Assembly (NCBI GenBank): GCA_959604825.1
Contig: CAUHCN010000008.1
Location: 3,842-67,841 of the forward strand
Length of the DNA: 64,000 nucleotides
Reading direction: 5' to 3'
Source: an uncultured Collinsella sp.
Lineage (GTDB): Bacteria; Actinomycetota; Coriobacteriia; Coriobacteriales; Coriobacteriaceae
In this document: in pieces, positions 54,505-63,294 of the stretch
How positions within the stretch are numbered: the stretch's first letter is position 1
Layout of the letters: each line of letters opens with the position of its first letter
Notes under the pieces: model-generated
What the model saw: the letters and a program-made list of their open reading frames with translations, nothing else
Told to the model about the DNA's origin: nothing
Databases searched by the model: none
Program-made: the position numbers and the translations under genes

Positions 54505-55857
54505 ATGGCATTCAACGACTTGGTGGCTCAAAAAATAAAGGACTTTGAGCAACAGGGGATTCCGCAGGTCTTTGAGCGCGACCTTGATCTGGGCAACCCG
54601 CAGGAGCCAAAGCGCGACAACATCGTATATGTGATTGTGGGCGCCCGTCGTTGTGGAAAGACGTATCGCCTGTATCAGGAGATGCGGCGGCTTCAGGGCC
54701 AAGGCGTCGAGCTTGACCGGATGCTATATTTCAATTTTGAGGATGAGCGCTTGCGTCCGTATGAGCCATCGCTACTAGCGGACGTGCTCGATACATTCTA
54801 TGCACTATATCCTGCTGCTCGAGGCGAGGGCGCCTACCTTTTCTTTGACGAGATCCAGGAAATACCCGAATGGGGTGCGTTTCTGCGACGCGTGGTCGAT
54901 ACGGAGAAGGCGACCGTTTACGTGACGGGATCTTCTTCTAAGATGCTGTCCTCAGAACTTAAGAGCGAGTTCAGGGGCCGTTCTCTTGTGCGAGAGCTTT
55001 TTCCGTTGAGTTTTTCGGAATACGTCCGATATAAGACGGGGGGCGTTCCTGAGTCGAACGCGCCCTTCTCCTCGAGCGATGCAGCGTTGCTCAGACACCA
55101 TCTGGTCGGATATCTCGAGCGAGGGGGATTCATCGCGACATTTGAGCAGACGCCCGCAGACGCGATTCAGCTGCTACAGGAATATGCGTCGCGAACGGTC
55201 GCCATGGACGTCGTTGAACGTTACGACGTCAAGAACCCCCGTTTGGCCTCGCTGTTTCTGGCGCGGTGCATGGCATCTTCGGGACGAGAGCTGTCAGTGA
55301 ACAAGGTGTACAACGAGTTCAAGAGCAGGCAGATACCCGTCAGTCGAAATACGCTCAGCGACTTACTTGAGTATTACGAGGACGCCTACCTGCTGTTTTC
55401 GGTGCCGGAGTTCACGCGTTCGCTTGCAAATAATGCGCGGTCCGCATCTAAAGTCTACGCTGTCGATCCTGCGATGTTCGGAGCATTCTCTCCCGCATCG
55501 GCATTTGATCAGGGCCAGAGGCTCGAGACTGCGGTGTTCAATGCGCTCAGAAGAAGGACTCCAGCCGTGCGGTCCGGTTCGGTCTGCCGCCTGCTGATCA
55601 AAGAGAAGAATAAAAGCCATGAGGTGGACTTTGTGGCCGGGGATGCGCTTCTTATGCAGGCTTATGGCCTGATTCAGGTGAGTACGGATATGGCAAGCGA
55701 GAAAACGCGCGAGCGCGAAATTGCCGCGCTTGATGCCTCGATGGCCCAATTCGATCTTGGTGAGTCGACAATCGTTACCATGGATGAGCAGGCCGATATT
55801 CCATGCGAGCGCGGTGTGGTACACGCTGTGCCCGCATGGAAGTGGCTCCTTTCCTAA
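54505..55857 (+). CDS. ATP-binding protein, AAA_14 plus DUF4143
   Basis: 450 aa. Walker A GARRCGKTYRLYQ (near residue 48), Walker-B-like YLFFDEIQEIPEW, arginine-finger/sensor region VTGSSSKMLSSEL, then DUF4143 with KNKSHEVDFVAGDALLMQAYGLIQVS, which recalls a PD-(D/E)XK-like core. Second member of this orphan ATPase family in the window, not closely similar to the one at 2.5 kb. ATG 54505 follows TTGGAGAATT. Promoter holds inverted repeats. Function unknown. Confidence 0.85.
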   Translation: MAFNDLVAQKIKDFEQQGIPQVFERDLDLGNPQEPKRDNIVYVIVGARRCGKTYRLYQEMRRLQGQGVELDRMLYFNFEDERLRPYEPSLLADVLDTFYALYPAARGEGAYLFFDEIQEIPEWGAFLRRVVDTEKATVYVTGSSSKMLSSELKSEFRGRSLVRELFPLSFSEYVRYKTGGVPESNAPFSSSDAALLRHHLVGYLERGGFIATFEQTPADAIQLLQEYASRTVAMDVVERYDVKNPRLASLFLARCMASSGRELSVNKVYNEFKSRQIPVSRNTLSDLLEYYEDAYLLFSVPEFTRSLANNARSASKVYAVDPAMFGAFSPASAFDQGQRLETAVFNALRRRTPAVRSGSVCRLLIKEKNKSHEVDFVAGDALLMQAYGLIQVSTDMASEKTREREIAALDASMAQFDLGESTIVTMDEQADIPCERGVVHAVPAWKWLLS

Positions 55858-55873
55858 TCGTCTATGGATTTGC

Positions 55874-55914
55874 GAGGCCAGGACTCAGGTGTCATGGTCC
55901 GCTAGTCCTGGGCC
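55874..55914. terminator. Hairpin between convergent genes
   Basis: AGGCCAGGACT (55874-55884) pairs with AGTCCTGGGCCT (55903-55914) with one bulge; it overlaps the last codons of the minus-strand gene. Confidence 0.45.
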
Positions 55915-57404
55915 TTGATGCTCGGCAGGAGAATCTGGGCGAGGTAGTCGGTCTCGAGCTTGGTCGCGGCGTCTGCCTTGCCGTCTTTGCCGACCAGTAC
56001 GTTCTTGATCTGGCTATAGGTGTAGCGGTTGCCGGTCGTGAGCTCGACAAGCTCAATCGCCGTATCCATGGGGTAGGTTGACACGGGATTCTGCGTCCGT
56101 CCGTTGATGGTCTGGGGCACCACGTACGGATAGACGGGGCCGCTGGCGTAGACGGTATAACCGTTGCCTAGATTGGCCGCACCCAAAACCGTATCGCCCT
56201 CATCGGGCGTAAAGCTCTCGCCCTCGCGCACCGCGACGAGCGTCACAATCGGCGTATCGCTGTCGCCGGCAAGATAGATGCATAGCGTGCTGCCATTTTG
56301 CCAAGTCTCGACCTTGCCGTACCACTCGACGGGGATATCGAGCTGGTAGAGGTCGGTTGCCTTGTGACGGGCGTCGGCATCACGGGCCGCCTGTGCCTTT
56401 TGCGCGCTCACGGCATTGACGGCGGCGTCGCGCCGCGCGGTTGCCGCCTGCTGGAGCACCTTGGCGGTGGCGGCGGAGCTCGCGCCTCCCTCCTCGGCAT
56501 ACTTGGCGGCGGTATCGATCTGGTCGTCGGTTACCGTGTCGGCCGAAGGCACCTTGAGCTTAAAGGCGGCCTGGCTGCTTAGGTCCTGTCCGTCGCTCTT
56601 GATCGTGACCTGCGCCTTGGTGGTCGGCACGGTATAGACGGTGCCGTCGGACGCGATGGGGGAGGCGGCAATGGAGAGCGTGTAGTCACCGGGTAGCAGT
56701 TTGATGCCACGGCCGTGCTCGTCAACATAGAGTGTTTCGCTCACAGAGGAGCCGTCAGAATCCTGGCCGCTCACCTGTACGGGAATCTTGGAGCCGGTGG
56801 AACAGTCGAGGCCCGCGGCATGTACGCCAATCTGCACCGACATCATCGTGTGGGCATTGGCGGCGGCGATGGCAGCCTGCTCTTGCCGGTATCCGTTCCA
56901 GGCTGCGTAGCCTGCGCCGCCGGCGACGAGCGCGACGGCCACAGCGCCGGCGACCATTAGATTGCGGCGCTTGGGCGACATCTTGCGATGGCGGACCTCG
57001 GCCTCATGTGCCGAAGGAACGGACGGTAGGGGAATATCGCCCATGGCGATGGTCTCGTCCACGGCAGGCGCGGAGCCTAAGCCAGGGAGCTCGCGGGTCA
57101 GCGAATCTTCGGCCGGCAAGCTGTCGAGCAAGATGGTTTCCTCGCTCGTGTCGGATTCGGGCTGGTCGTCGGCCTCGCATTCGGATTCCTCGTGCCCAGC
57201 CTCATCTTCGGTGGGCGCGGCGCCATCGTCTTTTGCATCCTGATCATCGGGCTGCGCCTCGATTTCCGGCTCATCCTGCACATCAACGCTCGAATCGTCA
57301 AACGCAATCTCGGCCAGCGCGATCTGGTCTAGGCTCTCCAGGGCCTCGGCACACGCTTCTGCATCTTGGGCCGCATCCTCTTGGCCCGTCGTCTCATCTT
57401 TCAT
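55902..57404 (-). CDS. Single-pass envelope protein with long acidic cytoplasmic domain
   Basis: 500 aa. Residues 1-145 are very acidic and probably disordered and cytoplasmic, containing SEETILLDSLP and VDETIAMGDIPLP; a basic KMSPKRRN precedes one transmembrane helix (LMVAGAVAVALVAGGAGYAAW, about 150-170); the rest (~330 aa) is extracellular with a beta-rich, Ig-like part (IPVQVSGQDSDGSSV), a coiled segment and a C-terminal domain with IPVEWYGKVETWQNGSTLCI. The ETI repeats look like Ser/Thr-kinase targets read by FHA domains, an inference only. ATG 57404 follows a GGGGGATAT. Family not recognised with certainty. Confidence 0.7.
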   Translation of the reverse strand: MKDETTGQEDAAQDAEACAEALESLDQIALAEIAFDDSSVDVQDEPEIEAQPDDQDAKDDGAAPTEDEAGHEESECEADDQPESDTSEETILLDSLPAEDSLTRELPGLGSAPAVDETIAMGDIPLPSVPSAHEAEVRHRKMSPKRRNLMVAGAVAVALVAGGAGYAAWNGYRQEQAAIAAANAHTMMSVQIGVHAAGLDCSTGSKIPVQVSGQDSDGSSVSETLYVDEHGRGIKLLPGDYTLSIAASPIASDGTVYTVPTTKAQVTIKSDGQDLSSQAAFKLKVPSADTVTDDQIDTAAKYAEEGGASSAATAKVLQQAATARRDAAVNAVSAQKAQAARDADARHKATDLYQLDIPVEWYGKVETWQNGSTLCIYLAGDSDTPIVTLVAVREGESFTPDEGDTVLGAANLGNGYTVYASGPVYPYVVPQTINGRTQNPVSTYPMDTAIELVELTTGNRYTYSQIKNVLVGKDGKADAATKLETDYLAQILLPSIKAQD

Positions 57405-57533
57405 ATATCCCCCAAGCTCGATATCGGGACAACACTGTACCCAAAAACGGGGCTCCATAGAGCCGCCGCATGATTTGAAATCCGATTTTATATATGCGCG
57501 TGTTTTTGAATAGATGAATAGAGGCGCAACGAC

Positions 57534-57576
57534 AAAAAGCCCCCGGAAAGCGAGCGAAACGCTTTTCGGGGGCTCT
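57534..57576 (-). terminator. Terminator of the DUF5692 gene
   Basis: AGCCCCCGGAAAGCG and CGCTTTTCGGGGGCT (one mismatch), with TTTTT on the minus-strand 3' side. Confidence 0.85.
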
Positions 57577-57642
57577 GCGAGACATTGGATTGAAAGGCCT
57601 GGTGAGCGGGCCTATGCCCAAGTGCCAACAGCGGCCAACATG

Positions 57643-58650
57643 TTACTCGGCGTGCGCGTAGTCAACCTTGGCGCGGCGAGCGGTGGCCTTCTCCCAATCG
57701 CTGGTGCCCTCAAAGACATCCTGCTTGTAGGGATTGCGGCCGAGCTTCTTGGCGCGGTAGGCGATGTAGATGATCGCGGCGACGTTGGCGACCAGTGCGG
57801 CGATCGAGACCGCGGTAGCGGCGCCGGGGTCGAGCGTGGAGTGCGTCACAAAGATGGACTCCTCCTGGAAGTAGGGGAACACCTGGGCAAACATGCACCA
57901 AATAGCCAGCGTAAAGGCGCGGTTCTGGATCCAGCCGCCCTTGTTCCAGATAAAGGCGGCGACGGTGGGCGCCAGCAGCAACGCAAAGCCGCAGAACCAG
58001 GAGTGGGTGGGCAGGCAGTTGTAGGTGTAGCAGAAGTTCCAGATGTCGTAGGCGATGATGTAGACCCAGGTCATGTCGGGCCACAGCATGTCGGTCTGAT
58101 CCTCGGAGGCGTAGACGCTCCACCAACCGGTCATGCAGAAGATGTTGATGATACCGGCGATGCCGTTGAACACGTTGTTCCAGCCGGCAAGCTGCGTGGC
58201 GCCCTCGGAGGTGACCCAGGTGGACTCGCCCAGGACAAAGAAGTGATAGGCGCTCTCGAAGTCGGATACGACGGCGATCATGATGTTGATGGCAACGATC
58301 ACAAACGGCCACGCGCGGAACCAATGCGCCTTGCCGATCTTGCCCCACTGATACTTAATGGCAATGAAGCCCCAGCAACCGGCCAGCGCCGCGTATACCT
58401 TGGCGTAGTGGAACCAGCTGTTCTGGTACACATGGGTGGGGTTGGTGAGCGCCCACTCGGCGCCCTGTGAGACGCCGATGGCGATGGCGACGCAGTAGAT
58501 GGTCATGGCCAGCGGAGCCACGCCAAAGATGATGGCCGCGCCGAGCTTGGTGCGGCGGCCGACCTCGTTGAGCACGATCAGGCCGATAAAGACCATGGCC
58601 CAGCCGACCCAGTGGATAAGGGTATCGCTACCCCAAACATCGAACAGCAT
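57643..58650 (-). CDS. DUF5692 family integral membrane protein
   Basis: 335 aa with about nine hydrophobic helices and many tryptophans (IHWVGWAMVFIGLIVLNEVG, YAALAGCWGFIAIKYQWGKI, MTGWWSVYASEDQTDM, DMTWVYIIAYDIWNFCYTYN). Matches DUF5692 as I recall it; function unknown, possibly a transporter or membrane enzyme. ATG 58650 follows AAAGGAGAGCAGC. It lies 64 bp after the TetR gene on the same strand, so the TetR protein probably controls it and itself. Confidence 0.8.
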   Translation of the reverse strand: MLFDVWGSDTLIHWVGWAMVFIGLIVLNEVGRRTKLGAAIIFGVAPLAMTIYCVAIAIGVSQGAEWALTNPTHVYQNSWFHYAKVYAALAGCWGFIAIKYQWGKIGKAHWFRAWPFVIVAINIMIAVVSDFESAYHFFVLGESTWVTSEGATQLAGWNNVFNGIAGIINIFCMTGWWSVYASEDQTDMLWPDMTWVYIIAYDIWNFCYTYNCLPTHSWFCGFALLLAPTVAAFIWNKGGWIQNRAFTLAIWCMFAQVFPYFQEESIFVTHSTLDPGAATAVSIAALVANVAAIIYIAYRAKKLGRNPYKQDVFEGTSDWEKATARRAKVDYAHAE

Positions 58651-58713
58651 GCTGCTCTCCTTTCACACGCCCGCGGCCCCTCTTCCGATCGCGGGCAGTT
58701 TGGCAAAATGTCG

Positions 58714-59376
58714 TCAGTTCCTGGGCTTGCGCTCGGGATACTTGGCGGTGTAGCCCTCGATGTGGAGTGTCGAGGCGATGATTTCCTTGACCGTCTCGTC
58801 GGGCACATCGGGGTGTGTGCGGATATACATCAACAACCCCATGATGAGGGTGTAGAACGTCTCGTAGACATGGTCGATGCGCAGCTCGTGATGGGCGACA
58901 AAGTCCACCACGGTGGTGTCGCAGATGTACTGAGCCACGCGCTGGACCACGTTGTGCAGAAAGCCGCCGTAGAGCGCGCCGCTGCTCGAGGTGAGCGTAC
59001 TCGGCAACTCGTGGCCGCTCACGACCAGACGCTTAAAGAGCGGGGCGACGGTGTCGAGCGCGCCCTCGATATCGCCGACGGTGCGGCCGGCATTCCATTG
59101 CTCGAGCTCGGAGATAAAACCGTCGATTGCCTCGTCCATGACGGCGGTGACGGCGGCGTCCATGTCGGCGAAGTAGTGGTAGAACAGCGAGCGCGTGCAG
59201 CCGGCTCGCTTGGTCACGGCCGAGACGGATAGATGTGACACGCCCAGCTCGGAGCTTACGGTGCGCACGGCATCGAGGATCTCGCGACGGCGTTCGTCGC
59301 CCGTCAGACGCTTGGCCGCGCTATCGGGCGCGGGGACGGCGTCGGCAACAGAGATATTCGCCGTGTTATCGCCCAT
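58714..59376 (-). CDS. TetR family transcriptional regulator
   Basis: 220 aa. N-terminal TetR helix-turn-helix (RREILDAVRTVSSELGVSHLSVSAVTKRAGCTRSLFYHYFADMDA), C-terminal ligand-binding helices. ATG 59376 has AAAGGCGGC six bases upstream; ATG 59394 has none at proper spacing. Divergent from the Fe-S oxidoreductase gene; two 15-bp palindromes lie between and are the likely binding sites. Probably represses both sides, releasing them on a ligand that cannot be guessed. Confidence 0.9.
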   Translation of the reverse strand: MGDNTANISVADAVPAPDSAAKRLTGDERRREILDAVRTVSSELGVSHLSVSAVTKRAGCTRSLFYHYFADMDAAVTAVMDEAIDGFISELEQWNAGRTVGDIEGALDTVAPLFKRLVVSGHELPSTLTSSSGALYGGFLHNVVQRVAQYICDTTVVDFVAHHELRIDHVYETFYTLIMGLLMYIRTHPDVPDETVKEIIASTLHIEGYTAKYPERKPRN

Positions 59377-59435
59377 GCGTTTGCCGCCTTTCATCCTCTT
59401 TTGTCTGACCGTTCGCCTAACAGTCTTGAATATTG

Positions 59436-59473
59436 TTGACGGTTCGTCAATACTATTTTTGACACAATGTCAA
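59436..59473. promoter_or_regulatory. Two TetR-type operators in the divergent region
   Basis: TTGACGGTTCGTCAA (59436-59450) and TTGACACAATGTCAA (59459-59473), both TTGAC-N5-GTCAA, centre to centre 23 bp. Confidence 0.75.
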
Positions 59474-59565
59474 CAATGGTGGGTGAACGGCATGGGGGCA
59501 TGCCCGGCCTGCAAAAAAGAGGGGCGCTGCGGCCTCGTCGGGCTGTGGCAAGAGAAGGGACGACT

Positions 59566-62343
59566 ATGATTCTCAACGGACCGGGAATTAGCTATACCGA
59601 GCCCGATATCGGTTCGGAGTTCGTGCCGCCGCTGCCGGAGCATCCGCGCGAGGCAATCGTCAAGCTGTGCGAGCACTGCACCAACCGCCTGCTGCATCGC
59701 GATGAGCTGCTGGGCTACGAGTACTGGTCGTTTGCCGAGGCCGCGACCGACGAGCAGGCCGAAGTGCTCTGCAAGATGAAGATGCGCCGTCCCTATACGC
59801 TGCCCGAGATGGTCAAGCTCACCGGCATGCCCGAAGCCGATATCGAGAAGATGCTCGACGACATGAGCTACACGGGTCTGCTCGAGTACAACTGGGAAAA
59901 CCCCGAGCGCGCCAAGCAGTGGGTGCTGCCCATGCTGGTGCCGGGTTCCGCCGAGTTCCTCAACATGCGCGTGAGCCAGCTCGAGGAACACCCGGTCTAC
60001 GCCAAGTTCTTTGAGCAGGCGTCCAAGGGACCGCTGTCCAAGGCCACGCCGATGGTGCCGCCCGGCGGTGCCGGCATCGGCATGCATGTCATTCCGGTCG
60101 AGAAGGCCATCGATGCCGCGAGCACCTCGGTGCCGATCGAGCATATCGAGCACTGGCTCGACAAATACGAGGGTAAGTATGCCGCCAGCACCTGCAGCTG
60201 CCGCGCGAGCCGTCGCGTGATGGGTGAGGGCTGCGCCGACGACCCGGCCGATTGGTGCATCGCCGTGGGCGATATGGCCGACTACGTGGTCGAGACCGAC
60301 CGTGGCCACTATGTGACGCGCGAGGAGGTCTACGACATTTTGCGCCAGGCCGAGGACAACGGCTTTGTGCACCAGATCACCAACATCGACGGCGAGAACA
60401 AGATCTTCGCCATCTGCAACTGCAACGTCAACGTGTGCTACGCCCTGCGCACCTCGCAGCTGTTCAACACGCCCAACCTGTCGCGCTCGGCCTATGTCGC
60501 CAAGGTCGAGAAGGACAAGTGCGTGGCCTGCGGTCGCTGCGTTGAGGTGTGCCCGGCTGGTGCAGCCAAGCTCGGCCAGAAGCTCTGCAGCAAAAAGGCC
60601 GGCGGACAGGTGCCCGAGTATCCGCGCCAGGAGCTGCCCGATGCCACCAAGTGGGACCACACCAAGTGGTCGCCCAACTACCGCAACGACAACCGCATTG
60701 AGACGCATGAGTCCGGCACCGCTCCCTGCAAGACGGCCTGCCCCGCGCACGTTGCCGTTCAGGGCTATTTGAAGCTCGCGGCGCAGGGCCGCTATGACGA
60801 GGCGCTGGCGCTCATCAAGCGCGAGAACCCGCTGCCCGCTATCTGCGGCCGTGTGTGCAACCGCCGCTGTGAGGATGCCTGCACCCGCGGTCGTGTGGAC
60901 GCCGCCGTGGCTATCGACGAGGTCAAGAAGTTCATCGCCCAGCGCGATCTGGACGCAGCGACCCGCTATGTCCCGCCCGTGGTGACCCCGACGCGTGCCG
61001 GCGGCTTCGACCAGAAGATCGCCATCATCGGTGCCGGTCCGGCCGGCCTGTCCTGCGCTTTCTACCTGGCCGAGAAGGGTTACAAGCCCGTCGTGTTCGA
61101 GAAAAACGAGCGCCCGGGCGGTATGCTTACCTACGGCATTCCCAGCTTTAAGCTGCAGAAAGACGTTATCGAGGCCGAGGTCGAGGTCATTCGCCTGATG
61201 GGTGCCGAGTTCCGTTATGGCGTGGAGGTCGGTCGCGACGTGACGCTCGACGAGCTGCGCGCGCAGGGCTTTAAGGCCTTCTACGTGGCTATTGGCTGCC
61301 AGGGCGGTCGCCTTGCCGGTATTCCGGGCGAGGACGCCGAGGATGTGACCGTGGCCGTCGACTTCTTGCGCGAGGTCAACAGCGGCAAGATCGACGCGCT
61401 GCCCGGCCGCACCATCGTGGTGGGCGGCGGCAACGTGGCCATCGACGTCGCGCGCAACGCCTGCCGCCTGGGCTCCGAGCACGTTGAGATGTTCTGCCTG
61501 GAGAGCGAGGCCCAGATGCCTGCCGGCGAGGAAGAGCGTCGCGAGGCCATCGAGGACGGCGCGCACATCAGCTGCGGTTGGGGCCCCAAGGAGGTTCACC
61601 TGGACGAGGCCGGTCGCGTATGTGGCATCACCTTTAAGCGCTGCACGCGCGTCTTTGACGACGAGGGCCGTTTTGCGCCCGAGTACGACGAGAACGACCT
61701 GCGTCGTGTTGACGCCGATCGTGTCGTCATGTCGATTGGCCAGTCCATTGTGTGGGGCGACCTGCTGGCTGGCTCCAAGGTGGAGCTCGGCCGCGGCCAG
61801 GGTGCCCTTGCCGATCCGCAGACCTATCAGACCGCTGAGCCCGACATCTTTGTGGGCGGCGACGTCTACACTGGCCCCAGCTTTGCCATCGATGCCATTG
61901 CCGCCGGTCACGAGGCCGCGGTGTCCATCCATCGCTTTGTGCAGCCGGGCTCCACGCTCACCATCGGCCGTAACCAGCGCCGCTACACCGCGCTCGACCG
62001 CGACGATGTCGTGATCGAGAGTTACGACAACGCGAGCCGCGAGGTTGCTCACGTGGACCGCGAGCGCGAGAAGGCCGCGCCGTTTAGCGAGTACGTCGAG
62101 ACCTTTACCGAGGAGCAGGTACGCACCGAGACCGCCCGTTGCCTGGGTTGCGGTGCCTCGATCGTCGACCCCAACAAGTGCATCGGCTGCGGCCTGTGCA
62201 CCACCAAGTGCGCGTTTGACGCCATCCATCTGGATCGCGACCGCCCCGAGTGCTCCACGATGGTCAAATACGAGCAAAAGCTCCCCAGCCTGGGCAAGTA
62301 CGCACTCAAGCGTGCCATCAAAATCAAGTTTGGTAAGAAGTAA
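59566..62343 (+). CDS. Multidomain Fe-S/FAD NAD(P)H oxidoreductase (GltD/NfnB-like)
   Basis: 925 aa. N-terminal ~290 residues with a cysteine cluster (TCSCRASRRVMGEGC); a ferredoxin-like CVACGRCVEVCPAG near 325; a GltD-type Fe-S segment (TAPCKTACPAHVAVQGY; CGRVCNRRCEDACTRG); FAD-binding IAIIGAGPAGLSCAFYLAEKG near 487; NADPH-binding IVVGGGNVAIDVARNA near 622; and C-terminal CIGCGLCTTKCAFDAI. Should pass electrons between NAD(P)H, FAD and ferredoxin-like partners, perhaps by bifurcation as in NfnAB, but no second subunit adjoins. ATG 59566 follows GAGAAGGGA. Followed by hairpin element copy C and then hypA; divergent from TetR. Confidence 0.88.
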   Translation: MILNGPGISYTEPDIGSEFVPPLPEHPREAIVKLCEHCTNRLLHRDELLGYEYWSFAEAATDEQAEVLCKMKMRRPYTLPEMVKLTGMPEADIEKMLDDMSYTGLLEYNWENPERAKQWVLPMLVPGSAEFLNMRVSQLEEHPVYAKFFEQASKGPLSKATPMVPPGGAGIGMHVIPVEKAIDAASTSVPIEHIEHWLDKYEGKYAASTCSCRASRRVMGEGCADDPADWCIAVGDMADYVVETDRGHYVTREEVYDILRQAEDNGFVHQITNIDGENKIFAICNCNVNVCYALRTSQLFNTPNLSRSAYVAKVEKDKCVACGRCVEVCPAGAAKLGQKLCSKKAGGQVPEYPRQELPDATKWDHTKWSPNYRNDNRIETHESGTAPCKTACPAHVAVQGYLKLAAQGRYDEALALIKRENPLPAICGRVCNRRCEDACTRGRVDAAVAIDEVKKFIAQRDLDAATRYVPPVVTPTRAGGFDQKIAIIGAGPAGLSCAFYLAEKGYKPVVFEKNERPGGMLTYGIPSFKLQKDVIEAEVEVIRLMGAEFRYGVEVGRDVTLDELRAQGFKAFYVAIGCQGGRLAGIPGEDAEDVTVAVDFLREVNSGKIDALPGRTIVVGGGNVAIDVARNACRLGSEHVEMFCLESEAQMPAGEEERREAIEDGAHISCGWGPKEVHLDEAGRVCGITFKRCTRVFDDEGRFAPEYDENDLRRVDADRVVMSIGQSIVWGDLLAGSKVELGRGQGALADPQTYQTAEPDIFVGGDVYTGPSFAIDAIAAGHEAAVSIHRFVQPGSTLTIGRNQRRYTALDRDDVVIESYDNASREVAHVDREREKAAPFSEYVETFTEEQVRTETARCLGCGASIVDPNKCIGCGLCTTKCAFDAIHLDRDRPECSTMVKYEQKLPSLGKYALKRAIKIKFGKK

Positions 62344-62347
62344 TGAG

Positions 62348-62498
62348 GTTCCGCCGTTCTAACGAACGGCGGCACTGCCGACGCTGCGCGGCACCCAGGT
62401 ACCCCATCTTGCCCCTCAACTGCGGCGCCGCGGGCAAAAGCCCAGCGGACGCCTTGTTTCGGGGCAACCTGGGGCACCTGGATCGTCGCTCGCTGACG
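62348..62498 (+). repeat. Two-hairpin 3'-UTR element, copy C (after the Fe-S oxidoreductase)
   Basis: Starts 4-5 nt after the stop. Hairpin 1: GTTCCGCCGTTC, loop TAAC, GAACGGCGGCAC. Then CCGACGCTGCGCGG. Long stem CCAGGT-CCCCA-TGCCCC (62395-62415) with GGGGCA-TGGGG-ACCTGG (62461-62481), apical GGGC-AAAA-GCCC, closing CGCTCGCTGACG. Confidence 0.86.
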
Positions 62499-62540
62499 TT
62501 TGGCTGACATCGCATCAACCATTGTTGAAAGGTTTTCGCC

Positions 62541-62969
62541 TTGCATGAATTGGGAATCGTTTACCACATTATTCGCGATGTCGAGAATGTGGCGCGCGCC
62601 AATGGCGTGCGTCGCGTTTCGAGCGTGACGTTGCTGCTGGGCGAGGTCTCGGGCGTCGTTCCCGACTTGCTGCTCGACGCTTGGCGCTGGGCGGCGGATA
62701 AAAAGCCTATCACGCAGGGCGCGGAGCTTATCGTGGAGCCCGTCGAGGCCGTGACGCATTGCGAGGCGTGCGGCTGCGACTACGCGACGGTCGAGCACGG
62801 CAAGACCTGCCCCCATTGCGGCAGCGGCGAGACATACCTGTTGCAGGGCCAGGAGGTCATGATCAAGCAGATCGAGACCCCCGACGAGGACCCGGCAGAC
62901 GCTGCTCCTGGCGATCTCTCCGACGCCCCCGATGCCGTCGACGCCGCCAACCCCCTCCACATCGCCTAA
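62541..62969 (+). CDS. hypA: Hydrogenase nickel incorporation protein HypA
   Basis: 142 aa. Starts with TTG 62541, giving MHELGIVYHII; the Met-His-Glu beginning is the nickel-binding site of HypA, which fixes this start despite the rare codon. The zinc site is CEACGCDYATVEHGKTC followed by PHCGS. A ~30-residue acidic tail exceeds the usual ~115-aa length. It delivers Ni to the hydrogenase large subunit, with HypB, which is not in this window. Lies 33 kb from hypFCDE. Confidence 0.95.
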   Translation: MHELGIVYHIIRDVENVARANGVRRVSSVTLLLGEVSGVVPDLLLDAWRWAADKKPITQGAELIVEPVEAVTHCEACGCDYATVEHGKTCPHCGSGETYLLQGQEVMIKQIETPDEDPADAAPGDLSDAPDAVDAANPLHIA

Positions 62970-62976
62970 CTTAGAC

Positions 62977-63022
62977 ATTGGGGACGTTCTTAAACGACTA
63001 GTCGTAAAAGAACGTCCCCAAT
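62977..63022. repeat. ATTGGGGACGTTCT palindrome next to the IS110 element
   Basis: Arms ATTGGGGACGTTCT and AGAACGTCCCCAAT around a loop holding ACGACTAGTCGT; another ACTAGTCAT follows. Inverted version of the TTGGGGACGTTC family; it abuts the IS110 left flank. Confidence 0.85.
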
Positions 63023-63060
63023 GACTAGTCATTTAGAAACGTCCATTACAGTCGAAATTG

Positions 63061-63290
63061 TCAGCCCGGGACCGTCTCGGGCTACGATTGAGGCGCGCCC
63101 AGAACGGGCCGCCGACCGGGCGCCCGCGCACGGCCGAACGTCCCTGCCCCCCGAGAGGGCCCGTTGGGTGCTGCCGGCGCGGGACGCGCCGCCCCCGACG
63201 GCTGATAGGAAAGTGCCGGGCAGGTGCCGCGGCTGGTAATGTGAGTGCCGAGGGGGAGGCCATCCGGTCGAACGACTACCGGAAGGATAC
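63061..63290 (+). ncRNA. Candidate bridge RNA region of the IS110 element
   Basis: In the IS110 group (as opposed to IS1111) the left non-coding end is known to encode a bridge RNA that pairs with target and donor DNA. Here that stretch shows several stems: AGCCCG/CGGGCT (63063-63083), AACGGGCC/GGCCCGTT (63103-63110 with 63158-63165) around a large internal loop, and CGGCGCG-GGA-CGCGCCG (63175-63191). Loop assignments to target and donor are not possible without the other end. Confidence 0.5.
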
Positions 63291-63294
63291 CACC

